Part shown: positions 8,673 through 17,549 of the stretch, piece by piece
How positions within the stretch are numbered: position 1 is the first letter of the stretch
How the letters are laid out: each line of letters opens with the position of its first letter
The notes under the pieces: model-generated
The model's database searches: none
Seen by the model: the letters and a program-made list of their open reading frames with translations, nothing else
What the model was told of the DNA's origin: nothing
Made by a program: the position numbers and the translations under genes
From: Methylothermaceae bacterium
GTDB lineage: Bacteria; Pseudomonadota; Gammaproteobacteria; Methylococcales; Methylothermaceae
Assembly (NCBI GenBank): GCA_026984375.1
Contig: JALSSF010000179.1
Span: 1 to 36,989 of the forward strand
DNA: 36,989 nucleotides
Direction: 5' to 3'

Positions 8673-9121
8673 AGACCCTGATCCTGGGTTACGGCAATCC
8701 CGGCCGCGGCGACGACGGCCTGGGGCCCGAGTTGGTGGCACGGCTCGAAAAGCACCCGGTGACCGCCGTGACCCTGCTGGCGGCGCTGCAGTTGCAGCCC
8801 GAGCATGTCTTCGATCTCGCGGACCACGACCGGGTACTGCTGGTGGACGCCGGTTTGGAGACGCCAGCGCCGTTCACCTGGGATCGCCTGCATCCCGCTC
8901 GTGACCCCGGCGTTTTCACCCACACCCTCAGCCCCCGGGCCCTGTTGGCCATCTACCGGGAGGCGCTGCATCGTGAGCCGCCCGTCACCTGGCTGGTGAC
9001 GATCCGCGGCGAACGCTTCGGCCTGGGAGAATCGCTTTCGGAAGCGGCCCGGCGCCATCTGGCCCGGGCGTTGGAATCCGTGACCGCCTGGCTCGCCGAT
9101 GCACGAACTGTCCCTGGCTGA
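8669..9121 (+). CDS. hoxW: Hydrogenase maturation protease (HoxW/HycI type)
   Basis: MKTLILGYGNPGRGDDGLGPELV, the hydrogenase endopeptidase signature; ATGA overlap with hoxH. Confidence 0.88.
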   Translation: MKTLILGYGNPGRGDDGLGPELVARLEKHPVTAVTLLAALQLQPEHVFDLADHDRVLLVDAGLETPAPFTWDRLHPARDPGVFTHTLSPRALLAIYREALHREPPVTWLVTIRGERFGLGESLSEAARRHLARALESVTAWLADARTVPG

Positions 9122-9440
9122 GAGTCTGCGGGAGATCATCGAAACCGAGGCCCGGCGTCAGGGGTTTTCCCGGGTCCGGACCGTGCGCCTCCAGGTCGGT
9201 CGCCTCTCCTGCGTGGAGCCGGAGGCGCTGCGCTTCTGCTTTGCCGAGGTGATGCGCGGCGGCGTTGCCGAGGGGGCACACCTGGAAATCGTTCCCGTGG
9301 CCGGGGAGGGCTGCTGTTCCGCCTGCGGGCGGCGGGTGCCGATGACCGAACTTTACGATCTCTGTCCCCGGTGCCGGCGCCCCCTGGCGGTCGTCCAGGG
9401 CATGGAGATCCGGCTTCAGGAACTGGAGGTTTCCGGCTGA
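9099..9440 (+). CDS. hypA: Hydrogenase nickel incorporation protein HypA
   Basis: MHELSLAESL N-terminus and zinc-finger CCSACGRRVP...CPRCRRPL. Confidence 0.93.
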   Translation: MHELSLAESLREIIETEARRQGFSRVRTVRLQVGRLSCVEPEALRFCFAEVMRGGVAEGAHLEIVPVAGEGCCSACGRRVPMTELYDLCPRCRRPLAVVQGMEIRLQELEVSG

Positions 9441-12400
9441 CGCACCACCACCTGCAGCGGTGTTTTGCCGTCGAGGTGGACGTCGCGCTGCGGGAAGGCG
9501 ATCTCGATGCCGGCCTCCGCCAGTTTCCGGTAGATCCGGCGGTGCAGGTCGGTGATGGTGGAAAGGCGGTTGTCGAGGGTGCCGAGATAGGCGCGCAGAA
9601 TGATGAGCAGGGCGTTGTCGCCGAATTCTTCGAAGGTGACCAGCGGGGCCGGATCCTCGAGGATTTCCGGATGGGAGCGGGCGCTCTCCAGGACGATTCC
9701 CATCGCCTGTTCCACGTCGCAGCCGTAGGCCACCCCGATCTTGATCACGATCCGGTTGGTGGTGTCGGTCAGGGTCCAGTTGATGAACTGGCCGGTGATG
9801 AAATTCTTGTTCGGAATCACCAATTCCTGGCGGTCCCAGTTGAGGATGGTGGTGGCGCGGATGTGAATGCGGTAGACGGTACCGGTGACGTCGCCCACGG
9901 TGACCACGTCGCCGACCCGGATCGGGCGCTCGAACAGGAGGATCAGGCCGCTGACGAAGTTGGCCACCACTTCCTGAAGCCCGAAACCCAGTCCCACCGA
10001 GAGGGCGGCGATCAGCCACTGGATCTCCGACCATTGCACCCCCAGGGAGGTGAAGATGACGTAGATGCCGACGGCGGTGATCAGGTATTGCGACAGGGCG
10101 CTCCAGGCGTAGCGGGCGCCCTGGTCCAGGGGCAGGCGGCGCAGGATCGCGAATTCCAGCAGGCCGGGCAGGTTTTTCGCCGCCAGCATGGTCAGGACGC
10201 CCAGCAGAACGCCGGTCAGCACGTCTGCCAGGGTCAGCGGGACGACCTTGGTGATGCCCCCGACCACTCGGGTGGTGGTCATGGGCAGGGTGACGCGCTG
10301 TAGGAAATTCAGCGCCGGGATCGCGTCCCGCCAGATCAGCCAGAGGCCGGCGACGGCGGCGCTGAAGAATCCGATTCGCAGCAGGCGCCGGGTCTGCTCG
10401 CTCAGGCGGCCGAAATCGACCTCCGGTTCCTCCACCGGCGGCAGTTCGCTGCTCTGTTCCCCTTTTTGCGCCTGCAGTTCAGACCGTTTGCGCAGGATTT
10501 CCTGATAGCGCAACCGCCGTTCGGTGATGAAGAGCCAGCGCAACAGCAGATCCTTGAGCAGCATCAGGAAGACGAAGAACCACAGGGTGCGAAACCCCTT
10601 TTCGGCCAGATAGAAGGCGGCGTAGTAATAACCGGCGAGCGCGGCCAGGGCCAGTCCCAGCGGAACGAGAACGGCGAGGGGGAACCAGAGCGGATGATAG
10701 GTGACGATCCATCCGGGCCGGGAGGCGGCCAGTCGGGTCATGATCGGGCCGTTGCGGCGCCACAGTTTCCAGATCACCATCACCGCCGAGAGCAGGAACA
10801 CCACGAAGATCGACCGCCCCAGCGTCAGGGAGACCGGCGTCAGATTGGGGCTGTCGGTGACGCCGACGACGAAGGCGCTGAAGATCGCCCAGGGATGGAA
10901 CCAGCGCAGCTCGGTCCAAAGGTTTTCCCGGGTGACCTGGAGCCAGCGCAGGTGGCGCTGGGCCAGCCCGTCGGGGCGGCAGATCTGGCGCAGCAGGCCG
11001 AAACCGGCGGCGGGCCTGGCGGCGAGCAGCAGGCCGTCGGCCAGGGAAATCATGGCCTCGTCCGCCACGGCGGCGCGCTGTAACCAGACGCCCAGACCAA
11101 AGAGGAGCAGCGGTGCCGGCGCGGCGAGCACGATGGTCTCGCCCAAGGCCTGTAGGGTGTTCCGAAAGCGGTCGGTGCGGATGCTGCGCACCGCCTGTCC
11201 CAGACGCTGGATGTCCCGGACGATCCAGGAGCGCGCCCGGAGCAGAGCCAAGCTGATCAGAACCAGTGCCAGCGGGAACCACGGCTCGGCACGGAGCAGG
11301 GAAAGCAAGCGCTTGCCGAACGGGCGCCAGGCGGACGGTGACAGCGCGTCGCCGAGGTCCACCAGGGCCGCCCGGACGATACCTGGTTCGCCGGGGTAGG
11401 GAATCCAGATCAGCTGGCGCTGGAGAAAACGGCGATAGTTCTGCACCAGCCGGTACAGTTGCTGCTCCGCCGCTTCCACTTCCGATAGGATTCCCAGATA
11501 GCGGGTATATTCCTGCTGCAGGGCCTGAAGGACTTCTTTGCGGTTCTGCCAGACTTCCCGCAGCTGCAGGTGGATCAGGGCGCGGCGGGCGGGGGGGAGG
11601 TCCCGGGGCAGGCGCTGCAACTGGCGTTGGATCCAGCGGTCGGCGTCTTCCAGCCGGCGCAGTTCTTCTTCGACGTTGAAACGCTGTACCACGATCTGCT
11701 TGATGCGCAGTCGCCGGATGTGTTCCTGACGGCGGAAATGGGTGACGCCGGGAAGCGCGTGCAGGCGCTCATGGAGCAGGCGGGCGACGACCGGATCGGT
11801 ACCGGCCAGTTCGATGGCCTGGCGGATGCGCTCGAAGTCCTTCTGCAGGGATTCGAGTTGCCGTTTCAGGTGCTGGGACCGCTGTTTGAGCTGACTGGCT
11901 TCGGCGACCAGCTTTTCCAGTTCGCTCCAGCGCGCCAGGTTCTGCTGCCACAGGGGGCGTACCGGGCCTTCGGCGGTTTTTAGGGCGAGACGGGCGGCGC
12001 TGCTGGCGCTGACCACCTCGTGTTCCCGGGCCAGTTGAACGGCCTGCCGCAGCCTTTCGATACGGGTGCGCCGTTCGGCGGCTTCGAGGCTCAGCAAGGC
12101 CTGCTCGCCCCGCGCCAGTTTGGTGAGCAGGGCCAGATTGGTCTGGATCAGCCGCAGCCGTTCCAGTTCCGCCTGCAGCCAGAGGCGGCGGGCCTGTAGG
12201 GAAAGGTAGCGGGCCCGCTTGAGGGGATCGGACGGGGGCTGGGGCAAGGCTTCGAGTTCGTTTTCCACCGCAGTCAGTTGCTGCTCCAGTTCGGCGATGG
12301 TTTTCCCACCGGTGGTGGCGATTTCCAGCAACTGGGTCAGTTCCTGTTCCTTCTCCTCCAGGGTCCGCTGCAATTCCGCCAGAGCGGCTTCCTCTTCCGA

Positions 12401-12748
12401 GATGCGGGTTTCCAGCCATTCCAGGGGGCGGGACAAATTCAGCCGGGTCCAGTGACGGGTCAACCGTTCCGGCTGTTTCAACAGGCGTTCGATTTCGCCG
12501 AGCCGTCTGGGGGCCTGGTGGATTTTCCGTTCCAGCACCTGGCGTTCCCGGCGGGCAGTTTCCGCCTGCTGCAGCCACTGCCGGGCCTGGGTCAGCCATT
12601 CCAGCGCCTGTTTGCGCTCTTCTTCTTCCAGGGTGGAGGATTCGAGGGCCTGGCGTGCCTGCTCGACCTGTTCCGCCCGGATCGTTTCGGCCCCGGCGGT
12701 GAAGGGAAGCGTCAGAAACAGCCAGAGCAGACAGAGTAGTTTAATCAT
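9416..12748 (-). CDS. MscS-family mechanosensitive channel, large MscK-like
   Basis: 1110 aa; long coiled-coil periplasmic N-terminus, TM array, MscS core (QWLIAALSVGLGFGLQEVVANFVSGLILLFERPIRVGDVVTVGDVTGTVYRIHIRATTI). Confidence 0.92.
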   Translation of the reverse strand: MIKLLCLLWLFLTLPFTAGAETIRAEQVEQARQALESSTLEEEERKQALEWLTQARQWLQQAETARRERQVLERKIHQAPRRLGEIERLLKQPERLTRHWTRLNLSRPLEWLETRISEEEAALAELQRTLEEKEQELTQLLEIATTGGKTIAELEQQLTAVENELEALPQPPSDPLKRARYLSLQARRLWLQAELERLRLIQTNLALLTKLARGEQALLSLEAAERRTRIERLRQAVQLAREHEVVSASSAARLALKTAEGPVRPLWQQNLARWSELEKLVAEASQLKQRSQHLKRQLESLQKDFERIRQAIELAGTDPVVARLLHERLHALPGVTHFRRQEHIRRLRIKQIVVQRFNVEEELRRLEDADRWIQRQLQRLPRDLPPARRALIHLQLREVWQNRKEVLQALQQEYTRYLGILSEVEAAEQQLYRLVQNYRRFLQRQLIWIPYPGEPGIVRAALVDLGDALSPSAWRPFGKRLLSLLRAEPWFPLALVLISLALLRARSWIVRDIQRLGQAVRSIRTDRFRNTLQALGETIVLAAPAPLLLFGLGVWLQRAAVADEAMISLADGLLLAARPAAGFGLLRQICRPDGLAQRHLRWLQVTRENLWTELRWFHPWAIFSAFVVGVTDSPNLTPVSLTLGRSIFVVFLLSAVMVIWKLWRRNGPIMTRLAASRPGWIVTYHPLWFPLAVLVPLGLALAALAGYYYAAFYLAEKGFRTLWFFVFLMLLKDLLLRWLFITERRLRYQEILRKRSELQAQKGEQSSELPPVEEPEVDFGRLSEQTRRLLRIGFFSAAVAGLWLIWRDAIPALNFLQRVTLPMTTTRVVGGITKVVPLTLADVLTGVLLGVLTMLAAKNLPGLLEFAILRRLPLDQGARYAWSALSQYLITAVGIYVIFTSLGVQWSEIQWLIAALSVGLGFGLQEVVANFVSGLILLFERPIRVGDVVTVGDVTGTVYRIHIRATTILNWDRQELVIPNKNFITGQFINWTLTDTTNRIVIKIGVAYGCDVEQAMGIVLESARSHPEILEDPAPLVTFEEFGDNALLIILRAYLGTLDNRLSTITDLHRRIYRKLAEAGIEIAFPQRDVHLDGKTPLQVVVRQPETSSS

Positions 12749-14064
12749 GGGGGATCATCCGCTCCGGCCTCCTGGCGCAGGCCGTCCGGGATGGACTTGC
12801 CGGGTTTGGTCCCCAGTTCGACGAGGGCCTGCGCCTGGCGGATCAGGTTGCCCCGACCGTCCGTCAGTTTGCCGCGGGCGCTGCGATAGGTGTCGTGAAC
12901 GGTGTCGAGCTGGCGACCGATCTTCTCGAAGTCTTCCAGAAAGCCGCACAGCTTGTCGTAAAGCTTGGCGGCCCGCTCGAAGACCTTTCGGACGTTTTCC
13001 TGCTGGCGCTCGAAACGCCACAGGTTTTCGATGGTGCGCAGGGTGGCCAGCAGGGTGGTGGGGGTGACCACGACGATGCGCTTTTCGAAGGCGCGGACGA
13101 ACAGGTCCGGATCGGCCTGGAAGGCGGCGCTGAAGGCGGCTTCGATGGGCATGAACAGGAGCACGAAATCGAGGCAGTTGAGCCCCGGCAGGTCCTGGTA
13201 TCGTTTGGCGCTCAGCTCGTCGATGTGGCGGCGGATGGATTCCAGATGGCGCCTGAGCGCGTCCCGGCGGTCACCGTCATCGGCGGCGTCGACGAAATCC
13301 TGCCAGGCGCGCAGGGAGACTTTGGCGTCGATGACGACGTCCCTGCCGTCCGGCAGATGGACGATGACGTCGGGACGGAGGGACTTGCCCTCGCCGTCTT
13401 TGAAGGTGCCCTGGACCTGGAACTCCCGGCCCTTGCGCAGGCCGGAGCGTTCCAGCACTGTCTCCAGCACGACCTCGCCCCAGGTGCCCTGGGACTTGCT
13501 GTCATTCCGGAGCGCCCGGGCCAGCTTGTCGGCCTCCTGGTTGAGCCTGTGGTTGGCCTCCTGCAGGCGGCGTAGTTCCTGGAGCAGGGAACCGTGCTGT
13601 TTCTGTTCCTCGCTGTGGATGGCGTCGATACGGTGGCGGAAGTCCTGCAGCTGCTGGCGTACCGGGGCGAGGATCTGGTCCAGGCGGTGCTGGCTCTGCT
13701 CGCCGAACTGACGCGCCTTTTCGTCCAGGATGCGGGCGGCCAGGGCTTCGAACTCGGCTTTGAGGTGGCGGCGGGCGTTTTCCAGTTCCGTGACCCTGTC
13801 TTCGTGGTGGCGCCGTTGTTCCTCCAGGCGGGTATTCAGTTCGATGTTTTGTGTCAGAAGGTGTTGACGTGTTTTTTCCGCCTCCATCAACTGTTGCCGA
13901 AGCGATTCCACTTCGGACAGGGCTTGCCGGCGCCCCTCTTCACTCAGTGCCAAGGCTTTGTCTCGATTGGCGAGCCGGCGTTGCAGGAACAAAACGGTGA
14001 CGAGTATACCGAGAATGAATCCCAGCAGCCCAGGAATCAACCACGTCGATTCGAGAATCGTCAT
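12745..14064 (-). CDS. rmuC: DNA recombination protein RmuC
   Basis: N-terminal TM plus coiled coil; SKSQGTWGEVVLETVLERSGLRKGREF...LRPDVIVHLPDGRDVVIDAKVSL...FMPIEAAF. Confidence 0.93.
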   Translation of the reverse strand: MTILESTWLIPGLLGFILGILVTVLFLQRRLANRDKALALSEEGRRQALSEVESLRQQLMEAEKTRQHLLTQNIELNTRLEEQRRHHEDRVTELENARRHLKAEFEALAARILDEKARQFGEQSQHRLDQILAPVRQQLQDFRHRIDAIHSEEQKQHGSLLQELRRLQEANHRLNQEADKLARALRNDSKSQGTWGEVVLETVLERSGLRKGREFQVQGTFKDGEGKSLRPDVIVHLPDGRDVVIDAKVSLRAWQDFVDAADDGDRRDALRRHLESIRRHIDELSAKRYQDLPGLNCLDFVLLFMPIEAAFSAAFQADPDLFVRAFEKRIVVVTPTTLLATLRTIENLWRFERQQENVRKVFERAAKLYDKLCGFLEDFEKIGRQLDTVHDTYRSARGKLTDGRGNLIRQAQALVELGTKPGKSIPDGLRQEAGADDPP

Positions 14065-14148
14065 TTGCTCCCGATGAATTCATGCTAAAGGAGCCGAAGT
14101 TTACCATCGAGCGGCGTCCGATCCTGCCTCAATGAAGGACCAGGTGTG

Positions 14149-15357
14149 TCAGGGGGTGATGGTTTTTTCGTCTTGTCGGCAATGAGATACCGCTTGTCGC
14201 CAGTGATCTTGGAGTAGCGACGAGCCGGGATCTGAAGTGATGGCTCGGCGTAGATGTTCGCAGGCTTCCTTGAATCGTGCTTGCTGAAAATAGAGCCAAC
14301 CCAGGGTATCGTGGAATTGGGGGGCGTCCGGCTGGAGTGTGACCGCTCGTAAGGCGAGTTGAATTGCTTCGGGGAAGGATTTTCTTTTTCCCAATATCCA
14401 TGCCAGATTGTTGCAGGCCAGCGCCGACTTGGGATCGAGTCGCAGGACACGGCGATAGTGACGTTCTGCTTCCGGAAGATTCCCCTGTTGTTGGTGCAAC
14501 ATTGCCAAGGCAAGGGCAGGGGCGGATAGTTCGGGATATTTCCGCATCCAACGTTTGTAGATGGCCTCAGCCGCTTCGATACGTCCCAGTCTGGCTTGAA
14601 TGTCGCCTTCCAGAAGGCCGGCAGGCCAGAGGTCAGGGTTTCGGGCCAGTGCTTCCCGGACTTCAGCGAGCGCTGACTCCAGCTGGTTTTGTCGAACGAG
14701 GATACGAGCTGTTTCTAGGTGTGGCTGGGGATTACGCGGGGCAAGGGTGCCTGCTTTTCGTAGTTCATTCAAGGCTTCTTCAACAGCGTCCCCTTTTTTG
14801 TAGAGAGCGATACCTAGAGCGTAGTGGGCTGCGGCGTTATCCGGGGCGATGGTAATAGCGTTGTGGTACGAAGCGATCGCCTCCTTGAGTTTGCCTTGTT
14901 GAAGTTGAAGATCACCCAGGGCGATCCAGGCTTCCGGGAGTTCCGGTATGCTCCGGGTCGCTTGCCTGAAGGTTTCGATGGCCGATGCGATGTTTCCCCG
15001 CAGGCGGAGATAACGTCCTTGAGAAACCAGTACATGGGGATCTTCGGGGGCAATGGTGCGCGCCTCTTCGATCCATTCGCCGGCCGCTTGAAGATTGCCT
15101 CGGCGGAAAGCGACTTCCGCCAGCCCCAACATGGCTCTATCGGCTTTCGGGTAGATCGCCAAACTCTGGCGGAAGGCACTTTCGGCGGCGTCGAGATCGC
15201 CATTGGCCAGATACTGGAGTCCCTCGTGATAGAGCTTGTCAGCTTTTTTTACAGTGGGGAGGGACGTGGTGGGAACCAGTTTGAAACCAGCGGGTAACGC
15301 TGCCGCCTGGAGCCACGTCAGAGCGAGGATGAGGGAAAACCAGCGTTTCGTCTTCAT
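14149..15357 (-). CDS. Tetratricopeptide repeat protein (exported)
   Basis: Signal peptide and multiple TPR units (e.g. LYHEGLQYLANGDLDAAESAFRQSLAIYPKADRA). Confidence 0.85.
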   Translation of the reverse strand: MKTKRWFSLILALTWLQAAALPAGFKLVPTTSLPTVKKADKLYHEGLQYLANGDLDAAESAFRQSLAIYPKADRAMLGLAEVAFRRGNLQAAGEWIEEARTIAPEDPHVLVSQGRYLRLRGNIASAIETFRQATRSIPELPEAWIALGDLQLQQGKLKEAIASYHNAITIAPDNAAAHYALGIALYKKGDAVEEALNELRKAGTLAPRNPQPHLETARILVRQNQLESALAEVREALARNPDLWPAGLLEGDIQARLGRIEAAEAIYKRWMRKYPELSAPALALAMLHQQQGNLPEAERHYRRVLRLDPKSALACNNLAWILGKRKSFPEAIQLALRAVTLQPDAPQFHDTLGWLYFQQARFKEACEHLRRAITSDPGSSLLQDHWRQAVSHCRQDEKTITP

Positions 15358-15380
15358 TTGGCTCGTCGGATCTTGAAAGC

Positions 15381-15404
15381 ACGACGGCCCGGAGGGGCCG
15401 TCGT
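15381..15404 (-). terminator. Hairpin between PEP-CTERM and TPR genes; candidate terminator or attenuator
   Basis: ACGACGGCCC-GGAG-GGGCCGTCGT, a perfect 10-bp stem with 4-nt loop, 7 nt beyond the stop at 15412; only a weak T-rich tail on the minus strand (GCTTTC). Confidence 0.5.
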
Positions 15405-15411
15405 TCCAGGG

Positions 15412-16431
15412 TCAGGCATGCGGACGCTTACGATGGTTCAGACGCAAGGCGGCCAGTCCGATCCCGAGCAGGGCCAGGGAAAAGGGTTCGGGTACGGAGG
15501 GTGGAGGGATGATCGGGGTACCGCCGACCCCTTTGAAGCCGAAGATGTAGGTGGCTGGACTGCCGCTCGTTTGGCCGCCGTTGGATTGTCCCAGAGAGAA
15601 GAGTTCGATGCTTTCCGCACTGATTGCAGCCAGCGCCGCCGCTTCCGTGGCCGCTGCGCCGTAGAAGATCTCGAAGACGCGGGATTCACCCGCCAACAGA
15701 TCGCCGAAATTGAAGCGGAAGTAGGCGCCATGGTCGTTGGGGCCGTTGTCGACGAAGTCGGTGTTGAGCGTTGCCGGATCGATGGGGGAGGTGGTCGCCA
15801 GGGGATTGGCGGTCGAAAACCCATCGTCATGGGATTCCTCAAGAAAGGTGGTGGTCCCGGTCCCCCGAATAGTGACGAATTCGTTGAACTCCGTCGGTGG
15901 GATGTCCCAGTCCATGACCCGAACGTACTTGAGATTGGTGACGTCGCTGCCGGTGTCGTTGGTCACGGTGACCGTAGCCCGAAATAAGACATTCGGAGCG
16001 TTGGGTGCCGGGGCGTATTCGTGGGTGACCGTCAGGCCCGGCAAGCTGGTGAGATGGACCGTCGAGGTGGCGGTGGAGGTGGTAGCGCTGAAACTGTCTA
16101 CCGTGAGGTTCACGACGCCGTCCGTGGAGACGTTGGCATATCCGGAAATGCTGTCGTTCACGGAAACACCCCAACCCTCACAGAGGCATCCTGGAGAGGT
16201 GGCGTCATAGAAGTTGCCATCGGGAAATTTGAATGCGAGCCCGGTTGCATCGGCATTGGCGGCGATGTTGCCTACGGAGGTGTTCAAGTGGCCTTCGTCG
16301 TTGATGCCCATCGCGACGGTGCCGGCCGGATTGGTGATGACGGCTGCGGCGTAGGTCGTGGGGGCATACGCCAGACCCAATCCAGTGAGGGACAGGGTTA
16401 AAAGGGAAAGTAACGATTTTGATAGCTTCAT
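15412..16431 (-). CDS. PEP-CTERM sorting domain protein
   Basis: Signal peptide; C-terminus PPPSVPEPFSLALLGIGLAALRLNHRKRPHA (VPEP, TM, basic tail). Confidence 0.88.
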   Translation of the reverse strand: MKLSKSLLSLLTLSLTGLGLAYAPTTYAAAVITNPAGTVAMGINDEGHLNTSVGNIAANADATGLAFKFPDGNFYDATSPGCLCEGWGVSVNDSISGYANVSTDGVVNLTVDSFSATTSTATSTVHLTSLPGLTVTHEYAPAPNAPNVLFRATVTVTNDTGSDVTNLKYVRVMDWDIPPTEFNEFVTIRGTGTTTFLEESHDDGFSTANPLATTSPIDPATLNTDFVDNGPNDHGAYFRFNFGDLLAGESRVFEIFYGAAATEAAALAAISAESIELFSLGQSNGGQTSGSPATYIFGFKGVGGTPIIPPPSVPEPFSLALLGIGLAALRLNHRKRPHA

Positions 16432-16475
16432 GGTGGACCCTCCTGAATTCTTGCAAGATAGGGACTCTGGTCTTT

Positions 16476-16495
16476 GCTTCCGTTCAGACGGAAGC
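16476..16495 (-). promoter_or_regulatory. 5'-leader hairpin upstream of the PEP-CTERM gene
   Basis: GCTTCCGT-TCAG-ACGGAAGC, perfect 8-bp stem, 4-nt loop, about 45-65 nt upstream of the minus-strand ATG. Confidence 0.4.
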
Positions 16496-16669
16496 GGTGC
16501 GTTTTTGATAATGCATATTTTATGCCTGTTTTATAAGTATCTGATAATAAAAAAATTTTCTTGAGATGCTGCCATGGGGCATGGAAAAACCCATTGATTG
16601 TAAATTTTTTTGACAAACGCGCCGACGAGCAGACCGCCGGCGAAAGCGATCAGGATCGGTGCGGTTTCG

Positions 16670-17482
16670 CTATCGACCATGGGCGGCTTCTTCGAACCCG
16701 AAATGGTGGAACAGGATCAGGGTGATCACCACCAGCAGGGCCCCCAGTCCGATCCGCCGGAACAGCGTCGCGCCCGCCTCATGGTGCCGCTGCACGCGCG
16801 GGAGGACGTCGATGGTGGCGACGTAAAGGAAGGTGCCGCCGGAGAACAGCAGAATCAGTCCGATCCACTCGTGGGCCAGCTGGCGCAGAAACAGGAAAGT
16901 GACCAGCAGCCCGGTCGGAGTGGCTAGGCTGAAGATCAGGATCCGCTGCAGGGGGTTGGCGGCACGCCCCTGCCAGACGAAGACACCGAGGCCGAAGGCC
17001 ACGGGAATCTTGTGTACCATGACCGCCAGTAGGATCGGCACGGTGATGGCCATGACGCCGGTCGCGGTGCTGGCGCCCAAGGCCAGGCCGTCGGTCAAGG
17101 CGTGAATGCCGAGACCGAGCAGCAGCAGGGTGGAGGTGCGGGTTTCCTCGTCGAATTCGTGAGCGATACCGTGGGTCTCCAGGACCAGCATCAGCAGGAA
17201 TCCGGCCAGGATAGCCAAGCCGGAAGCCAGTACCGGCGGAAGGCCGAGGAAACGGTCGGCGTGGGGAACGGCGCCCCGGACGTGTTCCAGGAAAAGGAGC
17301 TCGAAGCCTTCGGGGATGACGATCACCATCGCCGAGGCCAGCAGCAGGCCTGCTGCCACCGCGGTGACGGAGATCCAGGTGCCGCTCGGGGTCTTGTGGA
17401 AATAACGGGGAATCATGCCGGCCAGGAAAGCACCCAAGAAAGCAGTGGCGGCAACGGCCAGCGCAGCGATCCATCCAGACAT
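16670..17482 (-). CDS. ZIP family metal transporter
   Basis: Start MSGWIAAL at 17482 chosen over the ORF-track start. LLGLGIHALTDGLALGAS...MVHKIPVAFGLGVF match the ZIP HxxxDG and HKxP-type helices. Confidence 0.85.
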   Translation of the reverse strand: MSGWIAALAVAATAFLGAFLAGMIPRYFHKTPSGTWISVTAVAAGLLLASAMVIVIPEGFELLFLEHVRGAVPHADRFLGLPPVLASGLAILAGFLLMLVLETHGIAHEFDEETRTSTLLLLGLGIHALTDGLALGASTATGVMAITVPILLAVMVHKIPVAFGLGVFVWQGRAANPLQRILIFSLATPTGLLVTFLFLRQLAHEWIGLILLFSGGTFLYVATIDVLPRVQRHHEAGATLFRRIGLGALLVVITLILFHHFGFEEAAHGR

Positions 17483-17549
17483 GGGAAATCCTTGTGTGAA
17501 GCGGGTTGGGGGAAGAAGTATAGCAGGGGAACGGGATGCTCCCAACGAG

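Noticed and set aside
6978-8741. 587-aa minus-strand ORF
   Set aside because: Antisense to hoxH; composition typical of a GC-rich shadow frame.
16428-16616. 62-aa minus-strand ORF in the AT-rich island
   Set aside because: Covers the probable promoter and leader of the PEP-CTERM gene; no plausible RBS or homology pattern.
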